NCBI RefSeq assembly: GCF_010093065.1
Contig: NZ_CP048113.1
Location: 4,588,001 to 4,652,000, forward strand
DNA from: Chitinophaga agri
GTDB lineage: Bacteria; Bacteroidota; Bacteroidia; Chitinophagales; Chitinophagaceae
DNA: 64,000 nucleotides
Direction: 5' to 3'
In this document: positions 59,287 to 64,000 of the stretch, in pieces
Layout of the letters: every line of letters begins with the position of its first letter
Numbering within the stretch: the stretch's first letter is position 1
Notes under the pieces: model-generated
Databases searched by the model: none
What the model saw: only the letters and a program-made list of their open reading frames with translations
Told to the model about the DNA's origin: nothing
Program-made: the position numbers and the translations under genes

Positions 59287-61131
59287 ATGAGCCAATTCAA
59301 AACAATCAAACGTTACCACTCATTTTTCAAATTTAAACGTGATTTTGAGCGGTATAGCTTAAGGAAAGTAAGAAGCTATGAAATTATTATACACTGGTTA
59401 CATACCGTATTAACCAGAAGTCAGTTCCTTGTCCTGTCTGGTATACTGGTTGGACTTGCCGCTGGTATGGCGGGCGTAATATTAAAAGTACTGGTACACT
59501 ATATCCACTACTTTATTACGTACAGAGTGCATTTCAGTACACAGATCATCTTTTATGCATTATTTCCCTTCCTTGGGATTGTATTGACGACCATACTGGT
59601 ACTGTGGTTCTTCAAAGGACAGGCAAGAAAAGGAATAGGTCTTATTCTACATGAAATCGCCCAGAACTCCAGTATCATTCCTCCTGTAAAAATGTATTCT
59701 CAGATCCTCCAGAGTGCGCTTACAGTTGGTTTGGGAGGTTCTGCGGGACTGGAAAGCCCTATTGCGGTAACCGGTGCTGCAATTGGCAGTAACTATGCCA
59801 GCAACTATAAATTAGGGTATAAGGAAAGGACGTTATTGCTTGCTGCCGGCGCAACGGCCGGTGTAGCAGCTGCGTTTAATGCACCTATTGCAGGTGTGAT
59901 GTTCGCCTTCGAAATACTACTGACAGGCGTAGTATTTTCCGATTTCATTCCCCTGATCCTTGCGGCTGTATGCGGTAGCCTGTTATCCAAGATCATTCTT
60001 CAGGAAGAAGTCCTGTTTCACTTTGAAACAAGACAGGCGTTCAACTACCACAATGTACCCTATTATATCGGGCTTGGTGTGATCAGCGCGCTCTATGCAC
60101 GATATTTCATCGTGATGTCACAGCGTATTGAACACTTTATGGCAGAACTGAAATGGCATGCCCTGAAAAAAGCCATTATCGGAGGACTGATAGTATCTGT
60201 ACTATGTGTACTGATGCCGCCATTATTTGGTGAAGGCTATATCAGTGTGAAACAGCTCACCAATGGTTTTTCTGAATCGATTATACAAAACAGCTTTTTC
60301 AGATATTTCCCTGAACAGAGCTGGATGTTACTCGTGTTTACCGGCTTTACCTGTCTGCTGAAAGTATTCGCCACTGCGTTTACCATTCAGAGCGGCGGCA
60401 ATGGCGGTAACTTTGCACCCTCCCTGTTCGCCGGTGGCTTTCTCGGTTACTTCTTCGCCCTACTATGCTCTCAGCTGGGATTTACAGATGTACCATTCAC
60501 TAACCTGGTGCTGGTCGGCATGGCAGGTGTGATGAGCGGAGTAATGTATGCGCCGCTGACCGCCATCTTTCTCATAGCAGAAGCCAGCTCCGGATACGAT
60601 CTTTTTATTCCGCTGATGATCGTGTCTACCACTTCATACCTCCTGGCAAAATGGTTTTCTCCTATCTCTCCCGAACTCAAACACCTGGCAGATAACGGAA
60701 AGATCTTCACTAAAGCGCATGATAAAAATATCCTGTCGCTGTTGAAACTGGAGACAATGGTTGAAAAAGATATTCAGACCATCACGCCCGACAAACCGCT
60801 CAGAGACCTGATCGAGCTGGTAAAAGAAGGACATCGCAACATGATCAGCGTAGTGAATCCATCAGGAGGACTAGAAGGTATTATTACGCTGGATGACATC
60901 AGACCGATCATGTTCAATGCATCGCTATACGATACCAAAACCGTCCGGCAGTTAATGCACCCTCCGCTGGCTGTTATTCATATGGAAGATAATGTTGCCG
61001 ACGTAATTAATAAATTTGATGAAGTAAATGCCTGGAACCTGCCGGTTATACATGACAATAAACTGGTGGGCTTTGTTTCCAAATCCGGCATACTGAATAA
61101 ATACAGACTATTATTACAGGAGTACTCCTGA
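59287..61131 (+). CDS. ClC-type chloride channel or Cl-/H+ antiporter with CBS pair
   Basis: This 614-residue membrane protein has the ClC motifs: GSAGLESPI (with the gating Glu, corresponding to the GREGP motif), AAFNAPIAGVMFAFEI, and GGNGGNFAPSLFAGG near the C-terminal half. Two CBS domains follow, about residues 490-610, and probably sense nucleotides. The first ~50 residues are basic and cytoplasmic. The gating Glu suggests exchange or gated flow of anions. It is the second gene of a tight four-gene operon with a KefF/KefB pair, consistent with control of ion balance or pH. Confidence 0.93.
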   Translation: MSQFKTIKRYHSFFKFKRDFERYSLRKVRSYEIIIHWLHTVLTRSQFLVLSGILVGLAAGMAGVILKVLVHYIHYFITYRVHFSTQIIFYALFPFLGIVLTTILVLWFFKGQARKGIGLILHEIAQNSSIIPPVKMYSQILQSALTVGLGGSAGLESPIAVTGAAIGSNYASNYKLGYKERTLLLAAGATAGVAAAFNAPIAGVMFAFEILLTGVVFSDFIPLILAAVCGSLLSKIILQEEVLFHFETRQAFNYHNVPYYIGLGVISALYARYFIVMSQRIEHFMAELKWHALKKAIIGGLIVSVLCVLMPPLFGEGYISVKQLTNGFSESIIQNSFFRYFPEQSWMLLVFTGFTCLLKVFATAFTIQSGGNGGNFAPSLFAGGFLGYFFALLCSQLGFTDVPFTNLVLVGMAGVMSGVMYAPLTAIFLIAEASSGYDLFIPLMIVSTTSYLLAKWFSPISPELKHLADNGKIFTKAHDKNILSLLKLETMVEKDIQTITPDKPLRDLIELVKEGHRNMISVVNPSGGLEGIITLDDIRPIMFNASLYDTKTVRQLMHPPLAVIHMEDNVADVINKFDEVNAWNLPVIHDNKLVGFVSKSGILNKYRLLLQEYS

Positions 61132-61171
61132 TCGTGTCCATAGGACCGTCATGACTTATTTAATCCGATCT

Positions 61172-61720
61172 ATGGCCAAAATTCTGATCTTATTTGCGCA
61201 TCCTGCATTGGAAAAATCCAGGGTGCACGCACAACTACTGACTGCCATACGCGGAATGCAGGGCATTACACTGCACGACCTATATGAAGTGTATCCGGAC
61301 ATGAACATAGATGTAAGGCATGAACAATCCCTGCTTTTACAACATGACATCATCCTCTTCCAGCATCCACTTTACTGGTATAGTGCGCCCGCCATTATCA
61401 AACAATGGATGGACCTTGTACTGGAACACGGATGGGCATACGGCCGTACCGGTACAGCCCTCAGAGGCAAAACAGCAGGCAATGTGATTAGTGCAGGTTC
61501 ACAGGAAACAGCCTATCATAAAGAAGGGTGGCACCGTCATACTGCCAGTGAGTTCATGCTTCCGTTCAGACAGACAGCAGCACTCTGCAACATGCAGTAT
61601 ATAGAACCGTATGTTATTTACGGCACCCATAAACTGAACTATAGCGGTATCAGTGAAGCTGCCATTGCTTATAAACAAATGCTGGAACAATTGAGGGACG
61701 GACAACTTAAAATTCAATGA
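61172..61720 (+). CDS. KefF-like NAD(P)H-dependent flavoprotein
   Basis: This protein has 182 residues from the ATG at 61172, where the flavodoxin-like fold starts (MAKILILFAHPALEKSRV). Conserved stretches include LFQHPLYWYSAPAIIKQWMD and GWAYGRTGTALRGK, as in KefF/KefG ancillary proteins and quinone reductases. KefF binds KefC-type antiporters and tunes them in response to glutathione adducts. Here it overlaps almost exactly with the next gene (1-base gap), a KefB/KefC-like antiporter, which supports that role. Confidence 0.92.
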   Translation: MAKILILFAHPALEKSRVHAQLLTAIRGMQGITLHDLYEVYPDMNIDVRHEQSLLLQHDIILFQHPLYWYSAPAIIKQWMDLVLEHGWAYGRTGTALRGKTAGNVISAGSQETAYHKEGWHRHTASEFMLPFRQTAALCNMQYIEPYVIYGTHKLNYSGISEAAIAYKQMLEQLRDGQLKIQ

Positions 61721-61721
61721 C

Positions 61722-63596
61722 ATGGAGCACTCTTATTTCTTTATAGCCATGATCTACCTGGCGGCAGCGGTGATATTCATCCCTATTGCCAGGAAGCTCG
61801 GATTAGGTTCCGTACTGGGATATCTCCTGGCGGGTGTCGTGATAGGACCTTCACTGATGGGTTTTATCGGGCAGGAAGGGCAGGATATTATGCACTTCGC
61901 CGAATTTGGCGTTGTAATGATGCTATTCCTGATAGGTATTGAACTGGAGCCTGCCCTGTTATGGAACATGCGGGCACCCATTCTGGGCCTGGGTGGCTTA
62001 CAGGTACTGATCACAACCGCGCTTATTACTGGTCTGGCACTCTTAATTGGTCAACCATTGAATGCATCCCTGGCATTAGGTATGACACTTTCCCTTTCAT
62101 CTACAGCCATCGTGTTGCAAAGTCTGAAGGAAAAGGGGCAGCTCGGCTCCTCAGCCGGACAGAGTGCCTTTTCGGTACTGTTATTTCAGGACATCGCCGT
62201 GATCCCTATGCTGGCAATCTTTCCGTTACTGGCAGGAGCAGATACAGGTAACAGCGCACCCCATGAACATACGCTCAGAGATAATCTGCCTGCATGGGCG
62301 CAAACGCTGGTCGTACTGGGAGCGGTGACCGTGATCATTGTAGCAGGCATATACCTGGTAAGACCCTTGTTAAGGGTGATTGCCAAGGCGCGTGTAAGAG
62401 AGTTATTCACCGCCTTTGCATTGCTGCTCGTTGTATCCATTTCGGTGTTAATGAGCCTTGTGGGACTTAGTCCGGCACTGGGGGCCTTCCTGGGCGGCGT
62501 CGTATTGGCGAACAGTGAATATCGTCATGAACTGGAAAGCGATATAGAACCATTCAAAGGATTGCTTCTGGGACTATTCTTTATGGCCGTAGGTGCGTCT
62601 ATTGACTTCAAGCTGGTACTTTCCATGCCATGGGTGATACTCGGGCTGGTTGTGGCGCTCATGGCCATCAAAGCTATTACGCTGCTCATCCTTGGTAAGA
62701 CATTCCGCATCAGCATAGAGCAGAACCTGTTGTTTGCCATGGCACTTTCACAGGTGGGTGAATTTGCGTTTGTACTATTGTCCTTTACACAGCAGAATAA
62801 CATTCTTCCCACCAATACGGTCAGCATTATGACAGCTGTGGTAGCATTGAGTATGGCATTTACGCCTTTGTTACTGCTTTTGCATGAACGTTTGATACAA
62901 CCCAGGTTCAATAAGAAGGAATCAGCGAACACCCGTGAAGCGGATGAGATCCATGGTAAGCACCCTGTGATCATTGCCGGTTTCGGGCGCTTCGGCAATA
63001 TAGTAGGTCGTTTCCTGCGCGTCAATGGCATACAGGCTACGATCCTGGATCTGGATTCTGACAGGGTAGATGCCCTGCACAACCTGGGTGTAAAAGTGTA
63101 TTACGGCGATGCTTCGCGCCAGGACCTGCTGGCAGCGGCTGGTGCTGCAGATGCCAAAGTAATCATCATTGCAATGGATACCGTGGAACAGACACTGGAG
63201 GTGGTGAAGATCGTCCGAAAACATTTCCCGCACCTGCAGATGCTGGTAAAAGCGGAGAATATACCGGATACTTATGAACTCATGGACCTGGGTGTATTAC
63301 ACATCTACCGTGAGACGCTGGACACATCGCTGCGCATGGGTGCTGATGCATTGCAGATGCTGGGTGTCAGGGCGTACCATGCACAACGTAGTGTCAATAC
63401 ATTCCGGAAACAGGATGAGAAAGCATTAAAAGGTTTATCTGCCATCCGTAATGACAAAAAACTGTATATCAACACGGTGAAAGAAAGAATAGAAGAGCTG
63501 GAAAAGTTAATGTCCAGCGACCGTGTAAGCAGGTGGAACCCTTCCACACAGGGGTGGGATGAACAATCAATGATTGATGAGGCGAATCAGGATTAA
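61722..63596 (+). CDS. CPA2 family cation:proton antiporter (KefB/KefC-like)
   Basis: This 624-residue protein has about 12-13 helices. An RCK/TrkA-N domain follows (from about residue 408; HPVIIAGFGRFGNIVGRFL), with the GxGxxG nucleotide motif and the Asp of LDLDSDR. The antiporter core has FGVVMMLFLIGIELEP and SLSSTAIVLQSLKEKG. Such proteins expel K+ in exchange for H+, often to protect against electrophiles. The order kefF-kefB and the adjacent ClC gene suggest paired cation and anion control. The stop shares four bases with the convergent gene at 63593. Confidence 0.94.
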   Translation: MEHSYFFIAMIYLAAAVIFIPIARKLGLGSVLGYLLAGVVIGPSLMGFIGQEGQDIMHFAEFGVVMMLFLIGIELEPALLWNMRAPILGLGGLQVLITTALITGLALLIGQPLNASLALGMTLSLSSTAIVLQSLKEKGQLGSSAGQSAFSVLLFQDIAVIPMLAIFPLLAGADTGNSAPHEHTLRDNLPAWAQTLVVLGAVTVIIVAGIYLVRPLLRVIAKARVRELFTAFALLLVVSISVLMSLVGLSPALGAFLGGVVLANSEYRHELESDIEPFKGLLLGLFFMAVGASIDFKLVLSMPWVILGLVVALMAIKAITLLILGKTFRISIEQNLLFAMALSQVGEFAFVLLSFTQQNNILPTNTVSIMTAVVALSMAFTPLLLLLHERLIQPRFNKKESANTREADEIHGKHPVIIAGFGRFGNIVGRFLRVNGIQATILDLDSDRVDALHNLGVKVYYGDASRQDLLAAAGAADAKVIIIAMDTVEQTLEVVKIVRKHFPHLQMLVKAENIPDTYELMDLGVLHIYRETLDTSLRMGADALQMLGVRAYHAQRSVNTFRKQDEKALKGLSAIRNDKKLYINTVKERIEELEKLMSSDRVSRWNPSTQGWDEQSMIDEANQD

Positions 63597-63850
63597 CCGT
63601 ATATCGCCTCTTCAATTTTATTTGCAATTTCCTGCAGTAGCTGCGGATCGATATGCGTATTTGCCGTTGCTTGTGCGTCAGCTATTGCACGAAATTCTCC
63701 TGCGTCATCTTTCTCAAAGGTGAGCTCGTGTTGCTCTACCGTTACTTTGAAACTGACCTTATATTGTTGTATCACCGGATGTACCTCCAGGATATGCGGT
63801 TTACCTTTAAATTCGAATTTTAAAATAAATGGATCTGATGCTCCTTCCAT
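63593..63850 (-). CDS. Small hypothetical protein, convergent with the antiporter
   Basis: I do not recognise this 85-residue protein. It is soluble, with no signal peptide. It appears as four or five beta strands (FILKFEFKG, YKVSFKVTV, HELTFEKDD) followed by an amphipathic helix (LLQEIANKIEEAIYG). Its stop overlaps the antiporter stop by four bases (TTAA). Codon use is ordinary, so it is probably a real gene. Function unknown. Confidence 0.7.
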   Translation of the reverse strand: MEGASDPFILKFEFKGKPHILEVHPVIQQYKVSFKVTVEQHELTFEKDDAGEFRAIADAQATANTHIDPQLLQEIANKIEEAIYG

Positions 63851-63892
63851 AGTTCTTCAGTTAGCACGTAAAGATATACTTCTTATAAAAAA

Positions 63893-64000
63893 TTAAAAGG
63901 TCTTATTGCGGATGCGTATTTTCTCTTCTCTCGACATATGATGAATAAATAACAGAGAGAAGTAAGCAGCAGCACTGATTATCAGTATATATCCGATAAA
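63893..64000 (-). CDS. C-terminal fragment of a membrane protein at the right edge
   Basis: On the minus strand a frame enters from beyond the window and ends at TAA (63893-63895). Its 35 visible residues start with a hydrophobic helix (FIGYILIISAAAYFSLLF) followed by a charged tail (HHMSREEKIRIRNKTF). This looks like the last transmembrane helix and cytoplasmic tail of a larger membrane protein. The family cannot be told from this piece. Confidence 0.6.
   Translation of the reverse strand, partial: FIGYILIISAAAYFSLLFIHHMSREEKIRIRNKTF

Overview
The window reads as chromosomal DNA of a Bacteroidota bacterium, most likely Chitinophagaceae and probably Chitinophaga or a close relative. The grounds are an Alternative Complex III (act) cluster joined to an aa3-type cytochrome oxidase, type IX secretion (T9SS) proteins (PorP/SprF, a PorE-like OmpA protein, CHU_C sorting domains), a surface lipoprotein with a Cys-Ser-Asp4 export signal, several DUF families typical of this phylum, and promoters of the Bacteroidota form TTG-N19 to N23-TAnnTTTG. 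I see no rRNA, tRNA, CRISPR array, phage or insertion sequence. Genes are densely packed on both strands.

Region 1 (1-17.1 kb, mostly minus strand) is one long respiratory cluster. In transcription order it is actA, B, C, D, E, F, then oxidase subunits II and I, heme O synthase, two subunit III paralogues, subunit IV, SCO, DUF420 and a small Cys-motif membrane protein. A strong hairpin at 716-746 ends it. Quinol electrons enter ACIII (ActC/ActF, the ActB Fe-S clusters, ActA/ActE hemes) and pass to CuA of subunit II and then to O2. SCO, heme O synthase and probably DUF420 assemble the oxidase. A DUF2024 gene sits at the left end on the plus strand.

Region 2 (17.4-38.4 kb) is mixed housekeeping: purN, an outer-membrane protein, a second SCO with a Fur-family regulator, oligoendopeptidase F, a DUF5606 protein with a Lys/Ala-rich tail, a lamin-tail-domain secreted protein, asd, DUF2461, a porin-like protein next to an ammonium transporter, uvrB, an S1/P1 nuclease, a PfkB kinase, a MATE exporter and a surface lipoprotein.

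Region 3 (38.5-54.9 kb, minus) is a T9SS locus: a 4,427-residue modular adhesin, then PorP/SprF and an OmpA/PD40/TPR protein. The adhesin has nine Cys-pair modules, 32 Ig-like repeats, one FN3-like domain and a CHU_C sorting domain.

Region 4 (55.6-64 kb, plus) has a stand-alone STAND/NACHT-like NTPase with an uncharacterised N-terminal domain. It is followed by a tight four-gene operon (transglutaminase-like membrane protein, ClC chloride channel with CBS domains, KefF-like flavoprotein, KefB-like antiporter) that looks like an ion-homeostasis unit. A small hypothetical gene and the tail of a membrane protein run off the right edge.

The most unusual items are the NTPase gene with its operator-like palindrome, the graded module architecture and 777-bp super-repeat of the adhesin, and the long inverted repeats inside the respiratory operon.
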